DNA of 64,000 bases from Burkholderiales bacterium (GTDB lineage Bacteria; Pseudomonadota; Gammaproteobacteria; Burkholderiales; Burkholderiaceae_C). Under the pieces are notes generated by a model. That model saw nothing but the letters and a program-made list of their open reading frames with translations, was not told the DNA's origin and searched no databases. Of this stretch, positions 17,704-25,708 are shown one piece after another. A program made the translations under genes and the position numbers. Within the stretch, counting starts at the first letter, position 1; every line of letters begins with the position of its first letter. The DNA is taken from contig JAIXLP010000041.1 in assembly GCA_026954015.1 (NCBI GenBank), forward strand, positions 35,295-99,294, written 5' to 3'.

Positions 17704-18177
17704 ATGGCGAGCCTGCATGCATTCGAGGTGGCGATCGATCTGGCGCAGCAGCAGCGCGACGGCGCGCGTGCGCTCGTGCTGCAGGTGCGCCACCAGTGCC
17801 GCCTTGCGCAGGACCAGCTCGCGCAGCTCACCGGCTACGCACAGGAGACGCGCCAGCGCTGGGGCGCGCGACCCGACGCCGTGCTGCTGCCCGAGGTGCT
17901 GCGCCACCAGACGCAGTTTCTGCAGCGGCTGGAGCAGACGGTGACGCTGCAGCGCACCGTGGTTCAGGAGCAGCTCGCGCGGGTGCAGCGCGCCGCGCAG
18001 GCGCTGGCCCAGGCCGAGGCGCGCGTCGCCAGCCTGCGCCACGTGCTGCAGCGCCGCCAGCGCGAGCAGGCCCAGCAGGCGCAGCGCCGCGAGCAGAAGG
18101 AAACCGATGAACTTGCGATGCAGCGGCACGGACGCGCGGGGCGTGGCACCGGCAGGCAACTGACCCAGGGGATTTGA
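17704..18177 (+). CDS. fliJ: Flagellar export protein FliJ
   Basis: FliJ is a coiled-coil protein, resembling the gamma subunit of F1-ATPase, that works with FliI in export. The 157-residue product is almost wholly helical and rich in Gln, Arg, Leu and Ala (for example LAQQQRDGARALVLQVRHQC and LEQTVTLQRTVVQEQLARVQ). Sequence conservation in this family is low, so position between fliI and fliK is a large part of the evidence. It ends three bases before fliK. Confidence 0.92.
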   Translation: MASLHAFEVAIDLAQQQRDGARALVLQVRHQCRLAQDQLAQLTGYAQETRQRWGARPDAVLLPEVLRHQTQFLQRLEQTVTLQRTVVQEQLARVQRAAQALAQAEARVASLRHVLQRRQREQAQQAQRREQKETDELAMQRHGRAGRGTGRQLTQGI

Positions 18178-18180
18178 GTC

Positions 18181-19473
18181 ATGGAAACCACCCGCGCGAC
18201 ACCGCCGGAACGCCCCGCCCAGCCGACCGCGGCCGGCACAGGCAGGCCCGGTGCTGCCGACGACCAGGCCACCCCGCGCGCGCCGCGCGGCTTTGCGCTG
18301 TTGCTGGCCACACTTGGAGACGACGGAGCGTTGCCGGTACCCGGTCCGGCGCAGGAGGCGCTCGTACCACAGCCTGCCGTGCTCGATGCGGTGGATGGCG
18401 TGGCACCGGGCGAAGGCGAGATCTGCGACGCATCCCGGCCACCAGACAACGACGAGCATGATGTGACCGGCCTTGCTGCGCATCTGGGTTTGCTCCTGAA
18501 TCAGGTGCTGCCTGCGCTGGATGGACAAGGGATACAGGCCAATTCCATGGTTGCAGAGACCGCACGGATCGATGGCACTGCGCCGCCACAGGCAGGTCGC
18601 GTGGGGGCGCGGGCTGCGGGTGCAGCGGCGGCACGTTTGCACGCGGGTGCCGGTCGTGCGGCGCCGGCCGCGATGGCGGCCGCCGGGACGGGGGACGCGC
18701 CGGGTGCGGGGACCAGCGTGCGCCAGGGCGCAAACGCTGCCACCGGTGGCGCTGCGGTGCCGTTCGCACCCGTGGCGCAGACGGCCGACGTGGCGGGCGA
18801 GGGTGGACGTGCGGCGGTGCGGGGAGAGCTGTCTTCTGGCCCTGCGCCGGCTGTGGCGGCCGCGCCTTTGTCGCTCGTGCAGGCGCTGGCGGATGCGGCA
18901 TCGGTGCGTTCGCGTGGCGCGCCACCCGCGCAGACTGCCGGCGGGGGCGGTGCGGTCGTTGCGGGCGATGCCGGTGTGCATCAGCCGCGCGCGCCGTGGG
19001 CCGCGCACGGCGCCGAGGCGAGCGCCCCGCTCGCGCAGGGTGCGCCCGCGGGCCAGAGCTTCATGGAGCAGCTCAGCGAACAGGTGGCGTTCTGGGTGCA
19101 CCAGAAGACGCAGCGCGCCGAGCTGACGCTCGACCACGACGGCGAGGCGGTGCGGGTGCACCTCACGCTGACGGGGGACGCCGCGAAGATCACCTTCCTC
19201 AGCGACCACGCCGAGGCGCGGCGCGCGTTCGACGCCGGCATCGACGACCTGCGCTCGATGCTGCGCGAACAGGGCCTGGAGCTGGCCGGCGTGAACGTCG
19301 GCGTCTCGGCGCAGCACCAGGGCCATCTTGGGGCGAACACGGGGGATGGCGGTAACGCGCCTGCAGAGGGAGAGGGCACTCGGCGGGGTGTCGCCCGTGT
19401 CGAAGTGCCAGCCGCACCGGCCAGCCCTGCTGGGCGCGGTGGCCGCACGCGCGCGCTCGACGTGTTCGTCTGA
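18181..19473 (+). CDS. fliK: Flagellar hook-length control protein FliK
   Basis: FliK is the exported ruler that sets hook length and switches export specificity by contact with FlhB. The 430-residue product has a long Ala/Gly/Pro-rich, poorly conserved N-terminal part (about 1-285). The compact C-terminal Flg_hook domain (about 295-385) contains QVAFWVHQKTQRAELTLDHD and SMLREQGLELAGVNVGV. Such uneven conservation is normal for FliK. A terminator-like hairpin follows directly, implying that the fliF-K unit ends here. Confidence 0.93.
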   Translation: METTRATPPERPAQPTAAGTGRPGAADDQATPRAPRGFALLLATLGDDGALPVPGPAQEALVPQPAVLDAVDGVAPGEGEICDASRPPDNDEHDVTGLAAHLGLLLNQVLPALDGQGIQANSMVAETARIDGTAPPQAGRVGARAAGAAAARLHAGAGRAAPAAMAAAGTGDAPGAGTSVRQGANAATGGAAVPFAPVAQTADVAGEGGRAAVRGELSSGPAPAVAAAPLSLVQALADAASVRSRGAPPAQTAGGGGAVVAGDAGVHQPRAPWAAHGAEASAPLAQGAPAGQSFMEQLSEQVAFWVHQKTQRAELTLDHDGEAVRVHLTLTGDAAKITFLSDHAEARRAFDAGIDDLRSMLREQGLELAGVNVGVSAQHQGHLGANTGDGGNAPAEGEGTRRGVARVEVPAAPASPAGRGGRTRALDVFV

Positions 19474-19474
19474 C

Positions 19475-19494
19475 GGCGCAGGCTGCGCCCTTTT
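19475..19494 (+). terminator. Rho-independent terminator after fliK
   Basis: GGCGCA (19475-19480) pairs with TGCGCC (19484-19489) across a GGC loop and is followed by CTTTT. It begins directly behind the fliK stop codon and separates the fliF-K unit from fliL-R. Confidence 0.65.
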
Positions 19495-19600
19495 CGCGCC
19501 GCTGTTCTGGCGATTGGTGCGCCGCGAAATTTCAATAATCCGGTATCGGTTCGCAGGCGGCGTGTACCCGTTGGCGAACACTTGAATCCACGACGCCCTC

Positions 19601-20146
19601 GTGGCGCGAGAAAGCCCGGATGTGCCTGAAGTCACTGCAGCTACCGCTCCCATCCCCGCACCCAGCCGGAAAAAGAAGTGGCTCATCATCGTGGGCGCGC
19701 TGGTGCTTGCCGTGGCGCTGGCGGCTGCCGGCACGCTCTGGTGGATCGCCAGGCAGCGCAGCTTGAGCCTGGACGATGGCGGCATCGAGCAGACGAGCGT
19801 CGCGCCCCGCACGCCGCCCGCGTTCCTGCCGATGGAAAACCTCGTCGTGAACCTCGCCGATACCGGCGGCGACCGCTATGCGCAGGTGGGCATCACGCTG
19901 GAACTGGCCGACGCCAAGGTGGCCGAGACCGTGAAGGCCTACATGCCGCATATCCGCAGCAGCGTGCTGCTGCTGCTTTCACAGCGCACCACGAGCGAGC
20001 TGCTCAGCCGTGAAGGCAAGGACAGGCTCGCGCGGGATGTGCGCGAGGAGGTGCTCGGCGCGCTCGGCCAGCCGTCCAGGGCGGGCGCATCGGCTGACCA
20101 GAGCCCGGTCCACGCCGTGCTGTTTTCGAGTTTCATCGTCCAGTAG
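19601..20146 (+). CDS. fliL: Flagellar basal body-associated protein FliL
   Basis: FliL is a single-pass inner-membrane protein near the stators that supports motor torque. The product has a short cytoplasmic N-terminus with PSRKKKW, a membrane segment (LIIVGALVLAVALAAAGTLW, about residues 28-47) and a periplasmic SPFH-like domain containing FLPMENLVVNLADTGGDRYA. The C-terminal SFIVQ is typical. The start is uncertain: GTG at 19601 is used, and GTG at 19622 is possible; neither has a strong Shine-Dalgarno. fliM follows 9 bases later. A promoter for fliLMNOPQR is expected in the 127-base gap upstream. Confidence 0.92.
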   Translation: MARESPDVPEVTAATAPIPAPSRKKKWLIIVGALVLAVALAAAGTLWWIARQRSLSLDDGGIEQTSVAPRTPPAFLPMENLVVNLADTGGDRYAQVGITLELADAKVAETVKAYMPHIRSSVLLLLSQRTTSELLSREGKDRLARDVREEVLGALGQPSRAGASADQSPVHAVLFSSFIVQ

Positions 20147-20155
20147 AGCCGCAGC

Positions 20156-21160
20156 ATGAGCGATTCGTTCTTGTCCCAGGAAGAGGTCGACGCGCTGCTC
20201 GAGGGCGTGACCGGCGAAAGCCAGAAGACGGTCGAGGAAGCGGTCGAAGCCCACGCGGTGCGCGACTACGACCTCTCCAGCCAGGAGCGCATCGTGCGTG
20301 GGCGCATGCCCACGATGGAGATCGTCAACGAGCGCTTCGCGCGCAACCTGCGCGTGGGCCTGTTCAACTTCATCCGCCGCAGCCCCGAGATTTCGGTGGG
20401 CACGGTGTCGGTGCAGCGCTACAACGCCTTCCTGCGCGAAATCGTCGTGCCGACCAATTTCAACCTGGTATCGATCCGCCCCTTGCGCGGCAGCGGCCTG
20501 GTCGTGTGCGACCCCTCGCTCGTGTTCGGCATCATCGACACGCTCTACGGGGGTGCGGGCAAGTACCAGACGCGCATCGAGGGGCGCGATTTTTCCGCCA
20601 CCGAGCAACGCGTGATCGAGCGGCTCGTGCAGGTGATCACCACCGAATACAAGCAGGCGTGGCAGGGCATCTACCCGATGGAGCTGGTGTACCAGCGTTC
20701 CGAGATGCAGCCGCAGTTCGCCAACATCGCCACGCCGAGCGAGATCATCGTCTCCACGGCGTTTCACCTGGAGATCGGCGACCTCGCTGGGGCGATCCAC
20801 ATCTGCATGCCGTACGCGACGCTGGAGCCGATCCGCGACGTGCTCTATTCGAGCCTGCAGGGGGATGCGATCGAGGTCGACCGGCGCTGGGTGAAGGTGC
20901 TCTCGCGCGAGGTGCAGGCCGCCGAGGTGACGCTGGTGGCCGAGCTGGCGCGTGCCGACGCGACCGTGGAGCAGTTGCTCGCGATGCGCCCGGGCGATTT
21001 CATCGAACTCGAACGCCAGCCGCATATCCGCGCATCGGTGGGCGGCATCGAGCTGTTCGAGTGCCAGTACGGCACGCACAACGCCAAATATGCGATCCGC
21101 ATCGAAAAACGCCTGCACTCCGGCGACGCAGGCAGGACGGGACATGACCATGGCTACTGA
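20156..21160 (+). CDS. fliM: Flagellar motor switch protein FliM
   Basis: FliM is the C-ring component that binds phosphorylated CheY and switches rotation. The 334-residue product begins SDSFLSQEEVDALLEGVTGE, the conserved CheY-binding N-terminus. The middle CheC-like domain has RIVRGRMPTMEIVNERFARN and VSIRPLRGSGLVVCDPSLVF. The C-terminal FliN-like domain ends near IRIEKRLHSG. The 3' end overlaps the start of fliN by 17 bases. Confidence 0.97.
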   Translation: MSDSFLSQEEVDALLEGVTGESQKTVEEAVEAHAVRDYDLSSQERIVRGRMPTMEIVNERFARNLRVGLFNFIRRSPEISVGTVSVQRYNAFLREIVVPTNFNLVSIRPLRGSGLVVCDPSLVFGIIDTLYGGAGKYQTRIEGRDFSATEQRVIERLVQVITTEYKQAWQGIYPMELVYQRSEMQPQFANIATPSEIIVSTAFHLEIGDLAGAIHICMPYATLEPIRDVLYSSLQGDAIEVDRRWVKVLSREVQAAEVTLVAELARADATVEQLLAMRPGDFIELERQPHIRASVGGIELFECQYGTHNAKYAIRIEKRLHSGDAGRTGHDHGY

Positions 21161-21593
21161 TACCAACTCCAATCCGCATGTCGACGCCCCGGGCGCGGAC
21201 GACAATTTTTCCGACTGGGCCGAGGCGCTGCACGAGCAGAAGGCGGCGGGTGACACCACGCACGACGCCGAGCAGGGTGGACCGTTGTCGGGAGGCCCTG
21301 CGCCTGCGGTGGCGGGCGATCCGTCGGTGCACGACATCAACATGGTGCTCGACATCCCGGTGCAGCTCTCGGTCGAGCTCGGGCGCACCAAGGTGCCGAT
21401 CAAGTACATCCTGCAGCTCGCGCAGGGCTCGGTGGTTGAACTCGACGCGCTCGCGGGCGAGCCTATGGATGTGCTCGTCAATGGCTACCTCATCGCGCAG
21501 GGCGAGGTGGTGGTGGTGAACGAGAAGTTCGGCATCCGCCTGACCGACGTGGTCACGCCTTCGGAGCGGCTGCGCCGTGTCAGCCGCGGCTAG
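21144..21593 (+). CDS. fliN: Flagellar motor switch protein FliN
   Basis: FliN forms the base of the C ring together with FliM. The 149-residue product has a variable acidic N-terminus (FSDWAEALHEQKAAG) followed by the SpoA-like domain from about residue 70: MVLDIPVQLSVELGRTKVPI, then LDALAGEPMDVLVNG and VVVNEKFGIRLTDVV. Two in-frame ATGs (21144 and 21150) lie close together, and the first is used. It overlaps fliM upstream and fliO downstream by 17 bases each. Confidence 0.96.
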   Translation: MTMATDTNSNPHVDAPGADDNFSDWAEALHEQKAAGDTTHDAEQGGPLSGGPAPAVAGDPSVHDINMVLDIPVQLSVELGRTKVPIKYILQLAQGSVVELDALAGEPMDVLVNGYLIAQGEVVVVNEKFGIRLTDVVTPSERLRRVSRG

Positions 21594-21909
21594 CACGGGC
21601 TTCACCCAGTCGCTCGCCTGGGTGGTCCTCTTCGTCGTGGTGATCGCCGCGCTGCCGTGGCTCGTGCGGCGCTGGCAGCACCAGCGCTCCGGCGTGCCGC
21701 GCGCGGCGGGTGCGGGCTCTCGCGTGCTCGCCAGCGTTGCCGTCGGCCCGCAGCAGCGCGTCGTCACCGTCGAGACCGGCACGAGCGCGCAGCGCGTGGT
21801 GCTGGTGCTGGGCGTGACCGCGCAGCAGGTGAGCTGCCTGCACGTGCTCGCGGGTGCGTCGTTTGCCGACGAAGTAGCCGCCGCGCACACGGCGTCCGGC
21901 CATGACTGA
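21577..21909 (+). CDS. fliO: Flagellar biosynthetic protein FliO
   Basis: FliO is a small membrane protein that helps assemble the FliP ring of the export gate. The 110-residue product has one N-terminal membrane segment (LAWVVLFVVVIAALPWLV, about residues 13-30) and a small cytoplasmic beta domain with ASVAVGPQQRVVTVETGT. The GTG start at 21577 lies inside the end of fliN, and the gene overlaps fliP by 8 bases. Conservation is low in this family, so location supports the call. Confidence 0.92.
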   Translation: MSAAASTGFTQSLAWVVLFVVVIAALPWLVRRWQHQRSGVPRAAGAGSRVLASVAVGPQQRVVTVETGTSAQRVVLVLGVTAQQVSCLHVLAGASFADEVAAAHTASGHD

Positions 21910-22660
21910 TACCGGCAGACGCTGCCTGCGCGTGGCCGCCGTGCTGCTCGCGCTCGTGCCCGCCGCAGCCCTGGCGCAGGACGCCGCGGGCACGCTGCCC
22001 ATCGTGATCGGCTCGGGGCCGGGTGGCAACAGCTATTCAGTGCCGGTCCAGACGCTGCTGTTCTTCACCGCGCTGTCGTTCCTGCCCGCGGTGCTGCTCC
22101 TGATGACGAGCTTCACGCGCATCGTCATCGTGCTCTCGCTGCTGCGCCAGGCGCTCGGCACGCAGGCGGCGCCGCCCAACATGGTGGTCATCGGCCTGTC
22201 GCTGTTCCTCACGCTGTTCGTGATGGGGCCGACGCTGGACAAGGTGTACCAGGACGCCTACGTACCCTACACGCAGAACACGCTGAACTTCGAGCAGGCG
22301 CTGCCCCGGGCCGAGGCGCCCATGCGCGACTTCATGCTCAAGCAGACGCGTCAGAGCGACTTCGCGCTCTTCGCGCGCCTGGCGAAGCTGCCTGCCGAGG
22401 TGGGTGCCGAGACCGCGCCGCTGCGCGTGCTGGTGCCGGCCTTCGTCACGAGCGAGCTCAAGTCGGCGTTCCAGATCGCGTTCATGGTCTTCATTCCGTT
22501 CCTCATCATCGACATGGTGGTCGCCAGCGTGCTGATGTCGCTCGGGATGATGATGCTCTCGCCGGTGCTCGTCGCGCTGCCGTTCAAGCTCATGCTGTTC
22601 GTGCTGGCCGACGGCTGGAACCTGCTCATGGGCTCGCTCGCCGCGAGCTTTGCAACATGA
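21902..22660 (+). CDS. fliP: Flagellar biosynthetic protein FliP
   Basis: FliP is the core of the export gate, forming the FliP5Q4R1 channel. The 252-residue product has a cleavable-type signal peptide ending near AAALAQ, then four membrane segments. The conserved block LLLMTSFTRIVIVLSLLRQA is present, as are PAFVTSELKSAFQIAFMVFI and the C-terminal MMLSPVLVALPFKLMLFVLA. It begins within fliO and ends 16 bases before fliQ. Confidence 0.97.
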   Translation: MTDTGRRCLRVAAVLLALVPAAALAQDAAGTLPIVIGSGPGGNSYSVPVQTLLFFTALSFLPAVLLLMTSFTRIVIVLSLLRQALGTQAAPPNMVVIGLSLFLTLFVMGPTLDKVYQDAYVPYTQNTLNFEQALPRAEAPMRDFMLKQTRQSDFALFARLAKLPAEVGAETAPLRVLVPAFVTSELKSAFQIAFMVFIPFLIIDMVVASVLMSLGMMMLSPVLVALPFKLMLFVLADGWNLLMGSLAASFAT

Positions 22661-22676
22661 AAAATGAGGCGAGGCA

Positions 22677-22946
22677 ATGACGGCGCAATACGTGCTCACC
22701 TTCGGTCACGAGGCGCTGATGCTGCTGCTCATGATCGCGCTGCCCGCGCTCGGCGCGGTGATGGTCGTGGGGCTGGTGGTCAGCATCTTCCAGGCGATCA
22801 CGCAGGTGCACGAGGCGACGCTGTCGTTCGTGCCCAAGCTCGTGGCCGCGGTGATCGTGTTCGCGGTCGCTGGTCCGTGGATGGTGACGACGCTGGTGGA
22901 CTACCTGCGCCGCACGATCGAGGCGATACCCGGCGCCATCGGGTAG
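22677..22946 (+). CDS. fliQ: Flagellar biosynthetic protein FliQ
   Basis: FliQ is a small export-gate protein with two transmembrane helices. The 89-residue product shows ALMLLLMIALPALGAVMVVG and a second segment around LVAAVIVFAVAGPWMVTTLV, with the characteristic linker SIFQAITQVHEATLSFVPK. Its Shine-Dalgarno GAGGCGAGG lies just upstream. fliR follows 6 bases later. Confidence 0.97.
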   Translation: MTAQYVLTFGHEALMLLLMIALPALGAVMVVGLVVSIFQAITQVHEATLSFVPKLVAAVIVFAVAGPWMVTTLVDYLRRTIEAIPGAIG

Positions 22947-22952
22947 CGGGCC

Positions 22953-23720
22953 ATGCTCACGTTCAACGAGGCGCAGCTCATGGCGTGGGTCTCGCCGCTG
23001 CTCTGGCCCTTCCTGCGCGTGCTCGCGATGTTCACCGCCGCGCCCATCTTCTCGATGCGCGCGATCCCCGTGCGCATCAAGGTGGCGCTCGCGTTCCTCG
23101 TGGCGGTGTGCGCGCAGGCGGTGCTGCCAGCACAGCCGGTGGTCGCGATGGATTCCAGCGCGGCCTGGGGTGCGATCGTGCAGCAGGTGGGCGTGGGGCT
23201 GGCCATCGGTTTCGCGGTGCGGCTCGTGTTCATCGCGATCGAGCTCGCGGGCGAGGTGATCGGCCTGCAGATGGGCCTGAACTACGCATCGTTCTTCGAC
23301 CCGGCGAGCAACGCGCAGCGCGGCGCGCTCACGGGGTTTTACAGCAACATCGCGCTGCTGCTGTTCGTCGTCGTCAACGGCCACCTCATGGTGCTGATGG
23401 CGGCGCTGCAGAGTTTTCAGGCGTTCCCGGTCGATGGCAACTTTCTGCAGGCGGTGCGCCAGATGCGGCTGCACGACCTGGGGGCCGGCATCTTTTCGAG
23501 CGCGCTGTGGATGGCGCTGCCGCTCGTGGCGCTGCTGATGTTCGTCAACCTCGCGATGGGCATCATCTCGCGCGTGGCGCCGCAGACCAACATCTACGCG
23601 GTGGGCTTTCCGGTGACGATCACCGTCGGGCTGCTGGGCATCACGGCGACGCTGCCCATGCTGGAGCAGCCGCTGATGGCGCTGTTGCAGCAGTCCATCG
23701 ACCTGTTCCTCGCACCCTGA
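22953..23720 (+). CDS. fliR: Flagellar biosynthetic protein FliR
   Basis: FliR is the single-copy component of the export gate. The 255-residue product has about six membrane segments. Conserved sequence includes PFLRVLAMFTAAPIFSMRAI, then AGEVIGLQMGLNYASFFDPA and MGIISRVAPQTNIYAVGFPV. It is the last gene of the fliLMNOPQR run; the next gene is convergent. The 97-base gap downstream holds only a weak CTGCC/GGCAG hairpin. Confidence 0.97.
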   Translation: MLTFNEAQLMAWVSPLLWPFLRVLAMFTAAPIFSMRAIPVRIKVALAFLVAVCAQAVLPAQPVVAMDSSAAWGAIVQQVGVGLAIGFAVRLVFIAIELAGEVIGLQMGLNYASFFDPASNAQRGALTGFYSNIALLLFVVVNGHLMVLMAALQSFQAFPVDGNFLQAVRQMRLHDLGAGIFSSALWMALPLVALLMFVNLAMGIISRVAPQTNIYAVGFPVTITVGLLGITATLPMLEQPLMALLQQSIDLFLAP

Positions 23721-23817
23721 AAACCACCGTTACCGTAGCTGCCTGTGCCCGACGGCAGGGTATTTCCGATAAAAATTGCTCGGAAAGCGTTTGCAGACAA
23801 GCGTTGGGCGCTATGGT

Positions 23818-24447
23818 TTATACCAACTGGTTGCGGATCGCGTACACCGTGAGCTCGGCGTTGTTGGTCAGGTGCAGCTTGTCGAGCACGCGCGCGCGGT
23901 AGACGCTCACCGTCTTGGGGCTGAGCATCAGCTCGTCGGCGATGTCCGACAGGCGCTTGCCCGAGGCGATCTTCACCAGCGTCTGCAGCTCGCGTTCGGA
24001 GAGCGCTTCGTGCGGCAGCTCGCGCTCGGGTTGCGCCACGCTGTCGGCCAGCAGTTGCGCCACTTCGGGCGTGAGGTATTTGCGCCCCTGCATCACCGTG
24101 TGCACCGCCTGGATGAGCAGCACCGGGTCGCTCGCCTTGTTGGCGTAGCCGTGCGCTCCGGCGCGGATCGCGCGCAGCGCGTACTGGTCCTCGGGGTACA
24201 TCGAGACGATCAGCACCCTGATCTGCGGGTGCGACTCGTGCAGGCTCGCGAGCACCTCCAGGCCGCTGCGCCCCGGCAGGTTCAGGTCGAGCAGCAGCAC
24301 GTCGCAGGCCGCGTGGCGCAGCAGTTCCTTGAGCTCGGAATAGCTGCCCGCCTCGCCGGTGACCTCGATGTCGGGCGACTCGGCCAGCGTGTCGCGGATG
24401 CCGCGGCGCAGGATGGCGTGGTCGTCGCACAGCACTACGTGGATCAT
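23818..24447 (-). CDS. NarL/FixJ-type response regulator
   Basis: A 209-residue two-component response regulator. The receiver domain begins IHVVLCDDHAILRRG with the acidic pocket, has the phosphoacceptor Asp in VLLLDLNLPGRSGLEVL (about residue 54), and ends near GYANKASDP. The C-terminal LuxR-type helix-turn-helix is LSERELQTLVKIASGKRLSD followed by KTVSVYRARVLDKL. Its ATG overlaps the stop codon of the upstream histidine kinase (ATGA), so the two are certainly cotranscribed and almost certainly partners. The target genes are unknown. Confidence 0.93.
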   Translation of the reverse strand: MIHVVLCDDHAILRRGIRDTLAESPDIEVTGEAGSYSELKELLRHAACDVLLLDLNLPGRSGLEVLASLHESHPQIRVLIVSMYPEDQYALRAIRAGAHGYANKASDPVLLIQAVHTVMQGRKYLTPEVAQLLADSVAQPERELPHEALSERELQTLVKIASGKRLSDIADELMLSPKTVSVYRARVLDKLHLTNNAELTVYAIRNQLV

Positions 24448-25571
24448 GGGCGCGATTGTCCGACAGGCGTGGCGTTCGCGGGCGCGACCGGCAGCGACAG
24501 GATGACCGAGGTGCCGCGCCCCACCTGGCTGCTCACGTCAAGCCAGCCGCCGGCGCGGCGCGCGCGCTCGCGCAGCCCGCGCAGCCCGAACGAGGTGCGC
24601 TTGGCCAGCGCCTCGGGCGCGATGCCGACGCCGTCGTCGCTCACCTCCAGCGTCAGCACGCCCTCGTGGTCCGACAGCTCGACGCGGACGTTGCGCGCCA
24701 GCGCGTGCTTCTGGATGTTGGTGAGCGCCTCCTGCGCGGTGCGGTAGGCGACGAGCTGCAGCGTCGGCACGAGCGCGACCGTCTCGCGTGCCACGCGCAG
24801 GCGCGTGGCCACCTGCGTGCGCCGCTCGAAGGACTGCAGCAGCCACTGCACCGCCGCCACCAGCCCCTGGTCGAGCACCGGCGGGCGCAGGTTCATCATG
24901 ATGCGCTGGCTCGCCCCCAGCGCCTGGTGCAGCAGGTCGCCCGCGCTCGCGACGTGGCTTGCGAGCGCCGTATCGGTGCTGTGGCGGCCGATCCACGCAA
25001 GATCGATGCGCGCCGCCGTGATCGCGCCGCCCACCTCGTCGTGGATCTCGCGCGCGATCGCCGCGCGCTCTTCCTCGATCATGGTCTGCAGGTGCTCGGC
25101 CAGATCGGCCAGGCGCTGCTCGGAGGCGGCCAGCTCGGCAATCGCCTGCTCGCGCGCACGCCGGGCCTCGGCCATTTCGATCGCGCGCTGGATCACGCGC
25201 GGCAGGCGCGCGATGTCGTCCTTGAGCAGGTAATCGGCAAACCCCAGGCGCATCGCGTCCACCGCCGCGGCCTCGCCGATCGCGCCCGACAGCAGCACGA
25301 ACGGGGGGTGCTCGGGCAGCTGCCGCGCGCGCTCCCAGGCGTCGATGGCAGTGAAGCCGCGCAGCCGGTAGTCGGCCAGCACCACGTCGTAGTGCGCCGA
25401 TTGCAGGTGCCCGACCATCTCTTCGAGCGTATCCACCTGCTGCAGCGTGCAGGGCAGCGGCGCGGCGCGCAGCGCCAGGCGTGCGAGCTCGTGGTCTATC
25501 GCTGAATCTTCGAGATGCAGCACCCGGACCGGCTTGTTCGGCGCGTCGGCGGTAACGGGGCTCACTATCAT
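24444..25571 (-). CDS. Soluble hybrid sensor histidine kinase (receiver + HisKA_3 + HATPase)
   Basis: A 375-residue protein without membrane segments. Residues ~15-135 form a receiver domain (VRVLHLEDSAIDHE, phospho-Asp in VVLADYRLRG, Lys in YLLKDD). A coiled linker follows, then a HisKA_3 dimerisation domain with the phospho-His in EERAAIAREIHDEVGGAITA. The HATPase domain has the N-box TAQEALTNIQKHA, DDGVGI and GLRGLRERARRAGG. An N-terminal receiver means this kinase is probably an intermediate in a relay and not a primary sensor. The start at ATG 25571 is preferred over upstream in-frame codons. It is divergent from the CheA-like gene. Confidence 0.9.
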   Translation of the reverse strand: MIVSPVTADAPNKPVRVLHLEDSAIDHELARLALRAAPLPCTLQQVDTLEEMVGHLQSAHYDVVLADYRLRGFTAIDAWERARQLPEHPPFVLLSGAIGEAAAVDAMRLGFADYLLKDDIARLPRVIQRAIEMAEARRAREQAIAELAASEQRLADLAEHLQTMIEEERAAIAREIHDEVGGAITAARIDLAWIGRHSTDTALASHVASAGDLLHQALGASQRIMMNLRPPVLDQGLVAAVQWLLQSFERRTQVATRLRVARETVALVPTLQLVAYRTAQEALTNIQKHALARNVRVELSDHEGVLTLEVSDDGVGIAPEALAKRTSFGLRGLRERARRAGGWLDVSSQVGRGTSVILSLPVAPANATPVGQSRP

Positions 25572-25708
25572 GAAAACACGGGCCTGATCATTGGTGCGTG
25601 CGGCGATGTTAGCGGGTCGCGGCACCGGGTTCGGGTACGCCTGCACTCGCAGGCAGCCACCCGGCTGTGCCGGTGTGCGGCGAGCAAGACACGCAGAGGA
25701 ACCGCGTC
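25572..25708. promoter_or_regulatory. Divergent intergenic region, kinase/CheA-like
   Basis: This gap of 137 bases lies between the divergent starts of the REC-kinase (minus) and the CheA-like gene (plus) and must carry promoters for both. AGAGGA at 25695-25700 is the Shine-Dalgarno of the CheA-like gene. No recognisable operator was found. Confidence 0.35.

Noticed and set aside
15946..19812. Long minus-strand open frame across fliH-fliL
   Set aside because: It is antisense to fliH, fliI, fliJ and fliK, with no recognisable domain and low-complexity composition.
23726..23790. Possible ninth copy of the short repeat after fliR (GTAGCTGCCTGTGCC)
   Set aside because: Only the first arm is similar; the second arm and flanks do not match the family. 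A weak CTGCC/GGCAG hairpin is all that can be supported.
24335..24360. ATAGCTGCCCGCCTC inside the NarL-type regulator gene as a repeat copy
   Set aside because: It matches the left arm over a few bases only, lacks the right arm and A-rich flank, and the protein sequence is ordinary receiver domain.
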